Of a DNA stretch of 64,000 nucleotides, positions 1-9,045 are shown in pieces. The translations under genes and the position numbers were made by a program. The stretch's first letter is position 1. Every line of letters starts with the position of its first letter. The stretch lies in the NCBI GenBank assembly GCA_002508705.1, contig DAYL01000013.1:45759-109758 (forward strand), read 5' to 3'. Below the pieces are notes generated by a model that saw only the letters and a list, made by a program, of their open reading frames with translations, was not told the DNA's origin and searched no databases. The DNA is from Methanoculleus sp. UBA374. Lineage in GTDB: Archaea > Halobacteriota > Methanomicrobia > Methanomicrobiales > Methanoculleaceae.

Positions 1-106
1 ATAGCCCGATCGTCTCCCCGGCGTCCAGCGTGAAACTCACGTCCCGGAAGATGTCCCCGTGGCCGTAGGTTTTGTGGAGACGCTCTACGCGGAGAAGTGG
101 CTGCAC
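1..106 (-). CDS. Peptide/nickel-type ABC transporter, second ATP-binding subunit (5' part only)
   Basis: Only the first 35 or so codons lie in the window; the rest runs off the left edge. The GTG start at 106 is preceded by a GGGAGGTG Shine-Dalgarno sequence at 120-113 and overlaps the end of the upstream ATPase gene by 22 bp. The visible start (MQPLLRVERLHKTYG, then a short stretch to GETIGL) is the usual beginning of a DppF/OppF-type ABC ATPase just before its Walker A loop. By family knowledge it pairs with the neighbouring DppD-like ATPase to energise import through the two permeases. Assignment rests on this short N-terminus and on the operon context, so the substrate is unknown. Confidence 0.8.
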   Translation of the reverse strand, partial: MQPLLRVERLHKTYGHGDIFRDVSFTLDAGETIGL

Positions 107-1023
107 CGCACCCACCTCCCCGAGACGTCCAGCATCGCAGGGTGGAAACCCTCACCTTCGGTGCAGGGGTGCGGGCAGCGGTCGCGGAAGTAGCACCCCT
201 TCGGCAGCCGGGAGAGCCCCGGACAGATTCCCGGCATCGGTTTCATGCCGTTCTTCGGCAGCGCCGCGATCAGCCCTCTCGTATACGGGTGCCCGGGTTC
301 CTCGAAGACCTCCGCCGTCGGCCCGAACTCTACAAGTTCCCCGGAGTACAGGACACCGACCGTATCGCCGATCAGCCGGGCAAGTTCCAGATCGTGCGTG
401 ATCATCAGGATTGAGTCGTGTCGTTTCTCTTTCAGCGTACGAAACATCGCGATCGAAGCGTTTCGTGCCGCGTAATCCAGACCCTTCGTCGGTTCGTCCG
501 CCACCAGAAGCCGCGGCTCCGATGCAAGCGCGATGCCGGTCGTCAACCGCTGGCGCATGCCGCCCGAGAGCTCGTGCGGATAGGACGCCGCCGTCAGTTC
601 CGGGTCCGGGAAGTTCAGGTACGAGAGAATCCGGCCGGTCTCCCCGCTCAGTCTTTCCCGAGGGACTTCGCGGCACTCCAGAACCTCGGCGATCTGCCGG
701 CCGCACCGCATAAGCGGGTCCAGCGACCCGCTCGGGTTCTGCGGGATGAGTGCGATCTCACGGCCCCGGAGATGTGCATACGCCGCCTCGCTCATCGAGA
801 GGATCTCTTGCCCTCCGTAGCGGATGCTGCCCGAGACGACCGCCGTCTTAGGCAGCAGGTGCAGGATCGCCTGGCCGATGACCGACTTACCGGACCCGGT
901 CTCGCCCACAAGGACGCAGATCTCCCCTCTGTCGACGGAGAAACCGACGTTCTGCGAAGCCCGGATCATTCCCCGGCGGGTCGGAAACGTCACGTTCAAC
1001 CCGGCCACCTCGAGGATCTTCAT
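85..1023 (-). CDS. Peptide/nickel-type ABC transporter, DppD-like ATP-binding protein
   Basis: A 312-residue ABC ATPase. Walker A GETGSGKS is at about residues 40-47, the signature LSGGM at 152-156 and Walker B ADEPT with D176/E177. The C-terminal oligopeptide-transporter extension has the usual cysteine cluster (CPG, KGCYF, DRCPH, PCTEG). The ATG at 1023 is preferred over longer open-frame starts because it has an AGGATC ribosome site and overlaps the permease stop as ATGA. It is the fifth gene or later of a leftward operon and presumably powers import of the ligand bound by the two lipoproteins further upstream. Oligopeptides, nickel chelates or another metallophore are all possible; sequence alone does not separate them. 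Confidence 0.9.
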   Translation of the reverse strand: MKILEVAGLNVTFPTRRGMIRASQNVGFSVDRGEICVLVGETGSGKSVIGQAILHLLPKTAVVSGSIRYGGQEILSMSEAAYAHLRGREIALIPQNPSGSLDPLMRCGRQIAEVLECREVPRERLSGETGRILSYLNFPDPELTAASYPHELSGGMRQRLTTGIALASEPRLLVADEPTKGLDYAARNASIAMFRTLKEKRHDSILMITHDLELARLIGDTVGVLYSGELVEFGPTAEVFEEPGHPYTRGLIAALPKNGMKPMPGICPGLSRLPKGCYFRDRCPHPCTEGEGFHPAMLDVSGRWVRCSHFSA

Positions 1024-1916
1024 AGCGATCCTTCCCCGTCGGACTTCGGGTCCGTGATATCCCGCAGTCCCTCCCCTGCGAGGTTGAAGAGCAGCGTTAC
1101 GATCGTGATCGCAATGCCCGGTACGATCACGTTCAGAGGCGCAGTCCGCATGGAGTCCAGACCTGCATTGATCATCGAGCCCCATTCGGGGATCGACGGC
1201 GGAATGCCGAGCCCAAGAAACGACAGCGTCGAGATCGTCAGGATCGTATGTCCGAGGTCCATCGTCGCCAGGACAACCACCGGCATAATGCAGTTCGGCA
1301 TGATGTGTTTCGTCAAGATCCACCAGCCCGGAAGCCCCGACGCCCGTGCGGACAGAACATACTCCTGGTTCTTCTCAGAAAGAACCTGCCCCCGCATCAG
1401 CCGGGCAAACGAAGCCCACTGCGCTACCGCAAGCATCAGGATCATGTTCACGATGCCCGAACCGAGGAGAGTGATCAGGGCGAGAGCAAGAATGATCGAC
1501 GGAAACGCAAGAAACACATCGATCACCCGGGCGACGACGTTGTCGACCCAACCCCCTCTGTACCCCGAGTAGCCGCCGATGGCGGTCCCGATGACGAATG
1601 TCGCGGCGATCGTCGTCAGGGCGATGGTCATCGAGGTCTGCAGGCCGCAGATCACCCGGCTGAAGAGGTCGCGGCCCAGATAATCCGTTCCAAGGATATG
1701 GGCGGCGGACGGACCCTGATTTTTCCCGTAGAGGTCGGTGGCGTTCGGGTCCTGCGGCGCAAGCATCGGCGCAAATGCGCTCGCGAGGATTACCGTCGCG
1801 AGCAGTGCGAGCACCACCTGCAGACCGGGTCGCTGCATCAGCCGGGAATACCAGTCCGATTCAAGGACGGATGCCCGCCATCTCCGGAGTTTTCTCGCGC
1901 TGCCCACTTCACTCAT
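1020..1916 (-). CDS. Peptide/nickel-type ABC transporter permease, DppC-like
   Basis: A 298-residue inner-membrane permease of the DppC/NikC type. It has an N-terminal membrane segment (about residues 31-50), the motif HILGTDYLGRDLFSRV typical of the family's N-terminal region, and about five further hydrophobic segments carrying the binding-protein-dependent transport domain; the EAA-like loop is around residues 190-215. The start chosen is the ATG at 1916 (MSEVGS), which has a GAGGATT ribosome site and overlaps the dppB-like stop by 8 bp; a start at 1940 is open but would lie deeper inside the upstream gene. It forms the translocation pore with the DppB-like subunit. Confidence 0.9.
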   Translation of the reverse strand: MSEVGSARKLRRWRASVLESDWYSRLMQRPGLQVVLALLATVILASAFAPMLAPQDPNATDLYGKNQGPSAAHILGTDYLGRDLFSRVICGLQTSMTIALTTIAATFVIGTAIGGYSGYRGGWVDNVVARVIDVFLAFPSIILALALITLLGSGIVNMILMLAVAQWASFARLMRGQVLSEKNQEYVLSARASGLPGWWILTKHIMPNCIMPVVVLATMDLGHTILTISTLSFLGLGIPPSIPEWGSMINAGLDSMRTAPLNVIVPGIAITIVTLLFNLAGEGLRDITDPKSDGEGSL

Positions 1917-2850
1917 AGGTAATCCTCGGGTCGATTGCATGGTAGAGCAGGTCGATTGCGAAGTTCACGAGCAAGAAGAGAAGCACGATCACCATGATCG
2001 TGCTCTCGATCAGCACGAGATCGCGGGCGGAGATGGCCTTCATCAACAGGCTCCCGATGCCGGGCCACGCGAAGATCGTCTCGATCACCACCGAACCCGC
2101 AAGCAGGGCGCCAAACGACATGCCGACGACCGTCAGCACCGGCAGCAGGGCGTTTTTACAGGCGTGGGAGAGAAGCACCTGCCGGCCCGGGAGACCTTTT
2201 GCTTTTGCAAACACCACAAACGGTTTCTCCATCGTATCGAGCATGCTGGTCCGCATGATCCGGGCGATGGAGGCCATGGTATGCAGGCCCAGAGCGATCG
2301 CGGGCAGGACGATGAACTGCGGGCCGCCGTATCCGGCGACGGGTGTCAGGCGAAGCCAGATGGAGAAGACCAGCATCAGCATGACGGCAACCCAGAACCC
2401 GGGCATTGAGACGAAGAAGATCGTTGCTATCCGGATAAGGTGATCCGGGATTTTATTCTGGTGCAGCGCCGAGCAGATGCCGAAGAAGAGACCGAAAACT
2501 ACGGCAAATGTCATGGATACGGTCGTCAGCAGAAGTGTCGGCGGCAGATACAACATCAGCAATTTATCCACCGGTTTATTGAACAGGATCGAGTAGCCCA
2601 GGTCCCCGTGAAGAACACCCCCCATCCAATCGAGATACTGTTCCAGCAGCGGCCTGTCGAGATTGTAGCGGCCGGAGACCTCGGCGATCAGTTCCGGAGG
2701 GGCGACCTCTTCCAGCCCGAGATACAGGTGCCGGGCGAGAACCTCGGCCGGCTCGCCCGGGGTGGCGTTCACTACCACAAACGTAAAGATCGACGCGATC
2801 AGCAGCGTCAGAATGAGGTATGCGGTGCGTTTGATGATGTAGTGATGCAT
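1909..2850 (-). CDS. Peptide/nickel-type ABC transporter permease, DppB-like
   Basis: A 313-residue permease with a membrane segment at residues 9-30, then an extracytoplasmic stretch with GDLGYSI, and about five more membrane segments. The family loop with KAKGLPGRQVLLSHACKNALLPV and the closing segment FAWPGIGSLL are typical of DppB/OppB/NikB proteins. The gene begins 4 bp after the methyltransferase stop codon and overlaps the next permease gene by 8 bp, so it is cotranscribed. It is the second half of the transport channel. Assignment to the family is firm; the substrate is not known. Confidence 0.9.
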   Translation of the reverse strand: MHHYIIKRTAYLILTLLIASIFTFVVVNATPGEPAEVLARHLYLGLEEVAPPELIAEVSGRYNLDRPLLEQYLDWMGGVLHGDLGYSILFNKPVDKLLMLYLPPTLLLTTVSMTFAVVFGLFFGICSALHQNKIPDHLIRIATIFFVSMPGFWVAVMLMLVFSIWLRLTPVAGYGGPQFIVLPAIALGLHTMASIARIMRTSMLDTMEKPFVVFAKAKGLPGRQVLLSHACKNALLPVLTVVGMSFGALLAGSVVIETIFAWPGIGSLLMKAISARDLVLIESTIMVIVLLFLLVNFAIDLLYHAIDPRITYE

Positions 2851-2854
2851 ATCT

Positions 2855-3616
2855 TTACGCCTGCTTCGTTCCTGAAATGAGATAATAGCACCAGTGATGG
2901 TTGATCTTCTGGTACCATTTCAGATATCGCCGCTGATGCTCGCGGATATGCATCAGGTCTTCCAGAGAAATGTCTGTAAGACCCGCATCCGCAAAGTATC
3001 TTCGTGCCGTATCCTCCGGAACGCCCCCGAGGTTCGGCAGGGCGGCCGAGACCTCTTCATCGTATGAAGACGGCGTAGAGAGGGGATCAAAAACCTTACC
3101 AAGAACCTGACTTACGGTTCTGCGGATCTTCGTCGTTGTCTTTCCGTCGTCCCAGACACCATCGATGACGATGACCCGGCCGCCCGGCCGGACCACGCGC
3201 TTCCACGACGCAAGGGCGACATCCGGATGCGGAAGCGTCCAGAGAAGGTGGCGGTTGACCACCGCATCGAAACTCTCATCTGCAAACGACGGGTTTTCCG
3301 CGTCCCCCTCCCGAAAGATCATCGAAAGCCCCCGATCGGCGTTTTTCTTTCTGCCGACCTCCATCATACCCTCCGAAAGATCGATGCCGGTGACGTCATG
3401 ACCCATCTCCGTGAGGATCAAGCCCATCGCGCCGGTACCGCATCCGACATCCAGAATGGAGAGGGGATCTCCTTCCGGTAAAATTTTCAGGAATGCATCC
3501 ATCCAGAGATCTTTTTCCTCTTTCGTCTGCACACCGTGGGAAACATGCAGGTCGTACCGGTCTGCACTCTTATCCCACTTGCTGGTGATGCCGGATTTGA
3601 TCTCGCTGTCCTCCAT
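2855..3616 (-). CDS. Class I SAM-dependent methyltransferase linked to ABC importer (copy 1)
   Basis: A 253-residue soluble protein with a Rossmann-fold methyltransferase core: motif I LDVGCGTGAMG at about residues 55-65, the acidic strand end GIDLSEGM, motif GDAENPSF, and a post-I segment with RHLLWTLPHP. It resembles the UbiE/COQ5-like group, but its acceptor is unknown. It sits between a binding-protein gene (stop 10 bp upstream) and the DppB-like permease (4 bp downstream), with a GGGGGAGACG ribosome site. It is clearly a paralogue of the methyltransferase at 5178-5942 (shared HVSHGVQT, RHLLWTLPHP, LPNLGGVPE). My inference is that it makes or modifies the ligand imported here, for example a metallophore. 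Confidence 0.85.
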   Translation of the reverse strand: MEDSEIKSGITSKWDKSADRYDLHVSHGVQTKEEKDLWMDAFLKILPEGDPLSILDVGCGTGAMGLILTEMGHDVTGIDLSEGMMEVGRKKNADRGLSMIFREGDAENPSFADESFDAVVNRHLLWTLPHPDVALASWKRVVRPGGRVIVIDGVWDDGKTTTKIRRTVSQVLGKVFDPLSTPSSYDEEVSAALPNLGGVPEDTARRYFADAGLTDISLEDLMHIREHQRRYLKWYQKINHHWCYYLISGTKQA

Positions 3617-3626
3617 CGTCTCCCCC

Positions 3627-5177
3627 TCAGGATACCGTCATGAACGGACTGAGCTTGTAGTCGTGTGCCGTCGGGTCGTAGGCGAACCCTTGCACATTGT
3701 CCCACATGAGAATGGCGACACCGTAGTAGGCGATGTTGATGGTCGCAACATCATCGTACACAATGCCCTCAACATCGCGGAAGTAGGCATACCGCTCCTC
3801 CGGGAGGGTGAGGTTGTGGCCCTCCGCAACGAGTCTGTCGACTTCCGGATTGCTGTAATGGCCGCGGTTTGTAGTTCCGTCGGTTGTGTACCAGGTCTTT
3901 AAAACATACTCCGGGTCCGGGACCATGGCAAGGTTCGCTGCGATCAGGTACAGGTCCCAGTCGCCTTCGTTCAGCATGGGAGAGATAGCCCCCGTCTCCA
4001 TGGCAACCTCCGTCACCTCAACACCTACGTCTTTTAAGTTGGCGGAGATTGCCTCAAGCATCGGCACAAGACCGGGCCGCTCGGTGTAGGTGAGCAGTTT
4101 GAGGCTCAGCTTCTTTCCGTCTTTGTCGATGTATCCGTCGCCGTCCGTGTCCTTCCAGCCGGCTTCGGCGAGATACTGTTTCGCGAGAGCGGGATCATAC
4201 GTGTAGGGAACGAGGGTGGTGTTCGCCCAGGTCATCGTCGGCAGGAACGGTCCTGCTGCCGCATCGCCGACACCGTACAGCACGTTGTCCACGATCCCTT
4301 CCCGGTCGATTGCATATGCCAGCCCTTTTCTGACGTTCAGATCGTCGAGCGGAGCATGGTCCATATTTAGATCGAGTTTGTAGGTCCGCGGGGTGTTGAA
4401 CTTCAGCACCTCAACCCCCGAAAGAGCATCCAGCCGGTCGACGCTGCTGTACGGCGGGTCGAAGGTAAGGTCGACATCGTGATTTTCCAGGACCATTGAA
4501 CGGGTTCCGGGATTCGGGTAGCCCCGGGTGATGATCTTTTCCAGTGTCGGCGTACCGCCCCACCACCCGGTGTGTTTGACCACAACGACCTCACCGGTCT
4601 GCTCGTTGAAGGATTCCAGTTTCATCGGACCGGTCCCGATGGTACCGACATAATTTCCCGCAGCGTCATAGGATTTCGGGCTGATGATTGCGGTATCCGG
4701 GGAGTGAAGCGCCGCAGGCAGCAACGGGTTTTTCTCGTTGGACCGGATGCGGAGGGTGTACCTGTCCACGATCTCGGAGCCTTTGTAGTCCAGCAGCGTT
4801 GTCCTGCCCGGCTGTTTGGCGTTGATGTTCTCGATGGAGAACTTCACGTCCTCGGCCGTCATCTCATCGCCGTTGTGGAACTTCACACCCTCCCGGAGTT
4901 TGAACTCCCAGGTGGTGTCGTTGATCATCTTCCAGCTCTCGGCAAGAATCGGTTTAAGGGAGAAGTCCTCCTCGGTACCGACGAGCGTCTCGGTGATGAT
5001 GATCTTCTCGGTGATCAGCGTTCCGGTGCCGGTGCCCTGATCCAGCTCGCGTGCGTCGACCATCTTATGATTTCCGACGACCAGCACGTTTTTCTCGGCG
5101 TTACTGTCGGTACATCCCGCCGCGGCAATGCAGAGAAAAACCGCCGCGAACATACAGAGCAGGGGTGTCGTCTTCAT
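3627..5177 (-). CDS. Substrate-binding lipoprotein of peptide/nickel ABC importer (copy 1)
   Basis: A 516-residue extracytoplasmic solute-binding protein of family 5 (DppA/OppA/NikA). It has a lipoprotein signal peptide ending in IAAAGC, with the lipid-attachment cysteine at residue 22. The body has the family's landmarks: DTTWEFKLREGVKFHNGDEMTAEDV and, later, the segment with YDPALAKQYLAEAGW followed by a calcium-loop-like DTDGDGYIDKDGK. The ATG at 5177 directly follows the TAA of the upstream methyltransferase gene, with a GGAAAGG ribosome site inside that gene. It is a close paralogue of the lipoprotein at 6141-7706. It should deliver ligand to the permeases encoded downstream. Confidence 0.9.
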   Translation of the reverse strand: MKTTPLLCMFAAVFLCIAAAGCTDSNAEKNVLVVGNHKMVDARELDQGTGTGTLITEKIIITETLVGTEEDFSLKPILAESWKMINDTTWEFKLREGVKFHNGDEMTAEDVKFSIENINAKQPGRTTLLDYKGSEIVDRYTLRIRSNEKNPLLPAALHSPDTAIISPKSYDAAGNYVGTIGTGPMKLESFNEQTGEVVVVKHTGWWGGTPTLEKIITRGYPNPGTRSMVLENHDVDLTFDPPYSSVDRLDALSGVEVLKFNTPRTYKLDLNMDHAPLDDLNVRKGLAYAIDREGIVDNVLYGVGDAAAGPFLPTMTWANTTLVPYTYDPALAKQYLAEAGWKDTDGDGYIDKDGKKLSLKLLTYTERPGLVPMLEAISANLKDVGVEVTEVAMETGAISPMLNEGDWDLYLIAANLAMVPDPEYVLKTWYTTDGTTNRGHYSNPEVDRLVAEGHNLTLPEERYAYFRDVEGIVYDDVATINIAYYGVAILMWDNVQGFAYDPTAHDYKLSPFMTVS

Positions 5178-5942
5178 TTACTCGATTCCTTTCCTGCCGG
5201 AGATCAGGTAGTAGGTGCCTCTCGGGTTGATCTTTTCGTACCACTTCAGCCGTTTGCGCTGATTCTCCCGGATGCGGGCAAGATCCTGCACCGCGATATC
5301 TCCAAACCCTGCATCGGTCAGATACCGGCGTGCGGTCTCCTCCGGAACGCCGCCGAGGTTGGGCAGAGCGGCGCGCACCTCATCGCTGTACCCCTTGTCG
5401 CCGTGGGGATGGGCTTCGACGATCCGGGCGATTCCGGAACTTACGCCGCGGCGGACTTTCGCACCGAAAGACCCGTCGTCCCAGACGCCGTCGATGACCA
5501 TCACGACGCCCCGGGGCTTTAGCACCCGATGCCAGGATGCAAGTGCCGTCTCCGGGTGGGGAAGCGTCCAGAGCAGGTGGCGGTTGATGACCGCATCGAA
5601 CGTCTCCGGTTCAAACGGCGGGTGTTCGGCATCTCCCGTCAGAAATGTCATCGGAAGGTTCTGCTCCTCCGCTTTTTTTCTGCCGATCGCCATCATGCCT
5701 TCTGAGAGATCGATCCCTGCGACGGTATGCCCCATCCCGGCAAGAATGAGCCCCATCGCACCGGTCCCGCATCCGACATCCAGAATGTGCAGAGCGTTTC
5801 CGGGGAGAAGTGCGGAAAATACCTCCATCCAGAGTTTTTTCTCCTCGTCGGTCTGAACCCCGTGAGACACATGATTGTCATAGTATCCGGCTTCCGCACT
5901 CCAGGTCTGTGCAATGTGCGATTTCATCGCGTTGTCGTCCAT
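5178..5942 (-). CDS. Class I SAM-dependent methyltransferase linked to ABC importer (copy 2)
   Basis: A 254-residue paralogue of the methyltransferase at 2855-3616, with the same SAM-binding motif LDVGCGTGAMG, GIDLSEGM, RHLLWTLPHP and the closing GTYYLISG segment. The ATG at 5942 has a GGAGAGAG ribosome site. The stop codon abuts the start of the next binding-protein gene with no gap, so the two are translationally linked. A 198-bp gap separates it from the upstream binding protein. The methyl acceptor cannot be read from the sequence. Its fixed pairing with a binding protein, seen twice in this operon, suggests a role in ligand synthesis or processing rather than in core metabolism. Confidence 0.85.
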   Translation of the reverse strand: MDDNAMKSHIAQTWSAEAGYYDNHVSHGVQTDEEKKLWMEVFSALLPGNALHILDVGCGTGAMGLILAGMGHTVAGIDLSEGMMAIGRKKAEEQNLPMTFLTGDAEHPPFEPETFDAVINRHLLWTLPHPETALASWHRVLKPRGVVMVIDGVWDDGSFGAKVRRGVSSGIARIVEAHPHGDKGYSDEVRAALPNLGGVPEETARRYLTDAGFGDIAVQDLARIRENQRKRLKWYEKINPRGTYYLISGRKGIE

Positions 5943-6140
5943 GTTCTCTCTCCTGTAAAATCCCTAATTACTCGCTTCAACGGTCTTTTTTGCTCACAGA
6001 TTCTATAAATCCGTCGTCGGTATCTTCATCTTCGCGTCTCCTACGGTTACGCGGGCAGCGGGCATTCCCGCCGCTCTGTTTGAGAACTTTCTTCCTTCAT
6101 GCTTCCGCCCTTCCCGGTTCTTTGCGATCGAAAAATGGGT

Positions 6141-7706
6141 TCATGCCGAGATGGACATGAACGGATCGATCCGGTAGTCGTGTGCGGTCGGATCGAACTT
6201 GTAGCCGTTTACGGTATCTTTCATGACGACGGCGACGCCGTAATAGGCGACGTTGATCGTCGGCAGGTCATCGTAGACGATCGCCTCGATCCGGCGGAAG
6301 TGGTCGTAGCGTTCGTCAAGATCGCTGATATTGTGCCCCTCTATGATCATGCGGTCGACCTCCGGGTTGCTGTAGCCCGCCGTGTTGCTGGACCCGGTGG
6401 TGGTGTACCAGCCCTTCAGGACATACTCCGGGTCGGGGACCATCGCAAGGTTTGTCGCGGAGAGATAGAGGTCCCAGGTGCCGTCGGCCATGGCAACGGT
6501 CAGAGCGCTGTTTTCCATCGAGAGCGTCTCGACTTCGATGCCGACGGACTTGAGGTTTGCCGCAATGGCTTCAAGCATCGGCGGCAGTCCCGGGCGCTCG
6601 GTATAGGTCACGACCTTCACCTTGAGGTTCTTGCCGTCTTTGTCGACGTATCCGTCGCCGTCCGTGTCGGTCCACCCCGATTCTGCAAGATACTGCTTTG
6701 CAAGCGCCGGATCGTAGGTATAGGGTTTCAGGGTGGTGTTCGCCCAGGTCATCGTCGGGAGGAAGACGCCTCCGGCCGGACTCCCTACCCCGTAGAGGAC
6801 GTTGTCGACGATCCCGTCGCGGTCGATTGCGTGGGATATCGCCTTACGAACGTTCTTATCGTCCATTTGAGGGCGGTTCAGGTTGACGTCGAGTTTGTAG
6901 ATCCTCGGCGTGTTGTACTTCTCCACGTGAACCCCGTCGAGAGCGTCCAGACGATCAACCTCGCTATAGGGCGGATCGACGGTGAAATCGACCTCTCCGC
7001 TCTCGGCAAGCATTGCCCGGGTTGCCGGACTCTCGTAGCCGCGGATGATCATCCGATCAAGACCGGGCTCTCCGCCCCACCACTCGCTGTTCTTGACGAC
7101 GACAACCTCCCCGGTCTGTTCGTCGAAGGACTCAAGTTTCATCGGACCCGTTCCGATCGGCGTTATAAACTTCCCGGAGGCATCGTATGAATCCGGGTGG
7201 ATGATCGCCGTGTCCGGATAGTGCAGCGTTCCCGGTACAAGCGGGTTCAACGTGTTTGTGTGGATGCGGAGAGTATAGCGGTCCACCACTTCGGAAGAGT
7301 TGTAGTCGAGAAGCGTTGCGGTGCCGGGAGAACTTTCGGCGACCCGGTCCAGAGAGAACACGACGCTCTCGGCGGTCATCTCCTCCCCGTTGTGGAACAG
7401 CACCCCTTCTCTGAGGTCGAACTCCCACGTCGTGTCGTTGATCTGCCGCCAGGCGGTGGCAAGGTTCGGCACGAGGGTGAAGTTGGCGTCCGCCCCGACA
7501 AGGGTCTCGGTCACGATTGCCTTCTCCGTGATGAAAGTGCCCCCGCCGTGCCCGTCTCCGGGATTGATCGACGACACGCGCCACATCTCCCCTACGACAA
7601 GGGTGTTTTCCGGACCCGGCCCGGACGATTGGGTCGATGTACACCCGGCGGCCAGCATGCCTGCCGCCAGAATCAGAACGATGAACAATCCACACGTCTT
7701 TCTCAT
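6141..7706 (-). CDS. Substrate-binding lipoprotein of peptide/nickel ABC importer (copy 2, first gene of operon)
   Basis: A 521-residue family-5 solute-binding protein with a signal peptide ending in MLAAGC (lipidated cysteine 22). Much of it is alignable by eye to the copy at 3627-5177: YDPALAKQYLAES, DTDGDGYVDKDGK, the TYTERPGL segment and LAMVPDPEYVLKGWYTT. The ATG at 7706 has a GAGAGG ribosome site. It appears to be the first gene of the operon, since the next gene upstream is about 490 bp away and an AT-rich stretch precedes it. Two different binding proteins feeding one permease suggest two related ligands, or one ligand with two modified forms. Confidence 0.9.
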   Translation of the reverse strand: MRKTCGLFIVLILAAGMLAAGCTSTQSSGPGPENTLVVGEMWRVSSINPGDGHGGGTFITEKAIVTETLVGADANFTLVPNLATAWRQINDTTWEFDLREGVLFHNGEEMTAESVVFSLDRVAESSPGTATLLDYNSSEVVDRYTLRIHTNTLNPLVPGTLHYPDTAIIHPDSYDASGKFITPIGTGPMKLESFDEQTGEVVVVKNSEWWGGEPGLDRMIIRGYESPATRAMLAESGEVDFTVDPPYSEVDRLDALDGVHVEKYNTPRIYKLDVNLNRPQMDDKNVRKAISHAIDRDGIVDNVLYGVGSPAGGVFLPTMTWANTTLKPYTYDPALAKQYLAESGWTDTDGDGYVDKDGKNLKVKVVTYTERPGLPPMLEAIAANLKSVGIEVETLSMENSALTVAMADGTWDLYLSATNLAMVPDPEYVLKGWYTTTGSSNTAGYSNPEVDRMIIEGHNISDLDERYDHFRRIEAIVYDDLPTINVAYYGVAVVMKDTVNGYKFDPTAHDYRIDPFMSISA

Positions 7707-8195
7707 TGTTTTACCTCTCTATCGTCAACTCTGTCCCTGCGGGAGTACACGGAAAAGACCCGTCAACATGGCAATTGTCCGGGATCTCGCCCTTACAGAG
7801 TATGGTTTCTATTGAGATCCACCGGTCATAAATTTTACTAAATTATATCTTAATGATAATTGATGTGATGAATTCAAGAATTAATATGAAAAACCGGTTT
7901 GCTATTGCGGATAATTACGACCTTTTGTTAGGATCTGCTTAAAATATCCGATGATCGAAGATCCCCCATGGCTTAGAGCATTTTCGCATGTGTTTGCCGG
8001 GGGAAAGGTCATATCCGGTGAAACAACGGTAATCGAGAGGGCTAAAAGCCTTCGAGGCGCGAGCACAGTGAGCGTGAGCACCGAGGTGTGAATGGGTGTT
8101 CCCTCCGGCGTTCCGGGGCAACATCATAGCATGAACTCGTCTTGCCGTTCGGTCGCGGTGCCTCCCCGTTCACGGACCGGTTCGATTCTGCCTGG
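7707..8195. promoter_or_regulatory. Intergenic stretch with probable promoter of the ABC importer operon
   Basis: About 490 bp with no supportable gene. The part at 7830-7960 is strikingly AT-rich compared with its surroundings. On the minus strand a TATA-like run (AAGATATAATTTAG, about 7852-7839) lies upstream of the binding-protein gene that starts at 7706. This would leave a 5' untranslated region of about 110 nt, long enough for a regulatory element, but I could not recognise a known riboswitch or operator. The remainder (7960-8195) holds only short shadow frames and nothing I can name. Confidence 0.35.
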
Positions 8196-8915
8196 TTACG
8201 AAAGACGCCGTTCCCGGAGTCTCCTCCCGTGGACCCACCAGCCTGCGACCGCCGCGAGGACGACAACGACGATAGCGGCCAGAATCCCGGTGCCGAGCAT
8301 CGGATCATCCCGGTAGATATTCAGAAGTACGTCGGCCCCGAGGGCGAAGACGAGGCAGGAGGCGAGCGACCCGATGCAGACGCAGCAAAAGACCCGAAAC
8401 TCTGCCAGTCCAAGCAGCCGGCCGAGGACCGATCCGCTCATCGCCCCGGTCCCCTGGAGCGGGACAAAGACGAGGAGAGTGAGTCCGACCGTCGAAAACC
8501 GCCGTAGCCATGCCTGGCTCTCGATGTAGTCTCGGGCTATCGTCATCCCGCTCTCAAGCAGACGGCCGACGAGCGGGACCTTCAGTGCCAGGTCGAAGTT
8601 CCAGACGACAAAGAGGGAGACGGCTACGTCAAGGAGGAAGATCACGGCCGTGATGAGCCACCAGGAGTAGCCCGCCAGGATCGCGAGCGGAATGATCGTC
8701 TCATGCCCGGCGGGAGGAATGAAATAGGCGATGATCAGCCCGGACATGATGAGGAACCGTTCGTAGGGCTCGGTCAGGTAAAGGGCCGTAACGACGGCCG
8801 GGATGATGGCGAGCGGGAGGGTGAATTTCAGGGCACCTATGATGCAGGGATGCATAAGGAGGGTTTTCCAGCGGCCCTGTCCGGAGGTCTCGGTTGTATG
8901 GTCGTCTGTGGTCAT
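8196..8915 (-). CDS. Small multidrug export-like membrane protein
   Basis: A 239-residue polytopic membrane protein with about six hydrophobic segments, beginning around residue 25. It contains the pattern FVPLQGTGAMSGSVLGRLLGL (two overlapping halves around residues 150-170), which is characteristic of the archaeal and bacterial family annotated as putative small multidrug export proteins (PF06695). The family name is historical and transport of drugs has not been shown in general. The gene stands alone, with intergenic regions on both sides, and has a basic C-terminal tail (HGRRLRERRLS). Family assignment is moderately sure; the function is unknown. Confidence 0.7.
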   Translation of the reverse strand: MTTDDHTTETSGQGRWKTLLMHPCIIGALKFTLPLAIIPAVVTALYLTEPYERFLIMSGLIIAYFIPPAGHETIIPLAILAGYSWWLITAVIFLLDVAVSLFVVWNFDLALKVPLVGRLLESGMTIARDYIESQAWLRRFSTVGLTLLVFVPLQGTGAMSGSVLGRLLGLAEFRVFCCVCIGSLASCLVFALGADVLLNIYRDDPMLGTGILAAIVVVVLAAVAGWWVHGRRLRERRLS

Positions 8916-9045
8916 GGATCGTCGCCCGGGAGGGAGGATCTACCGTTCAAGATAGTGGGCCGAGGATTCCTGCGACTTAAGTTGTGGGAGGAATCGGCCC
9001 TTCGCATATCTCGTTATACTTTCACCCCGCGCATGGGTATACTTA

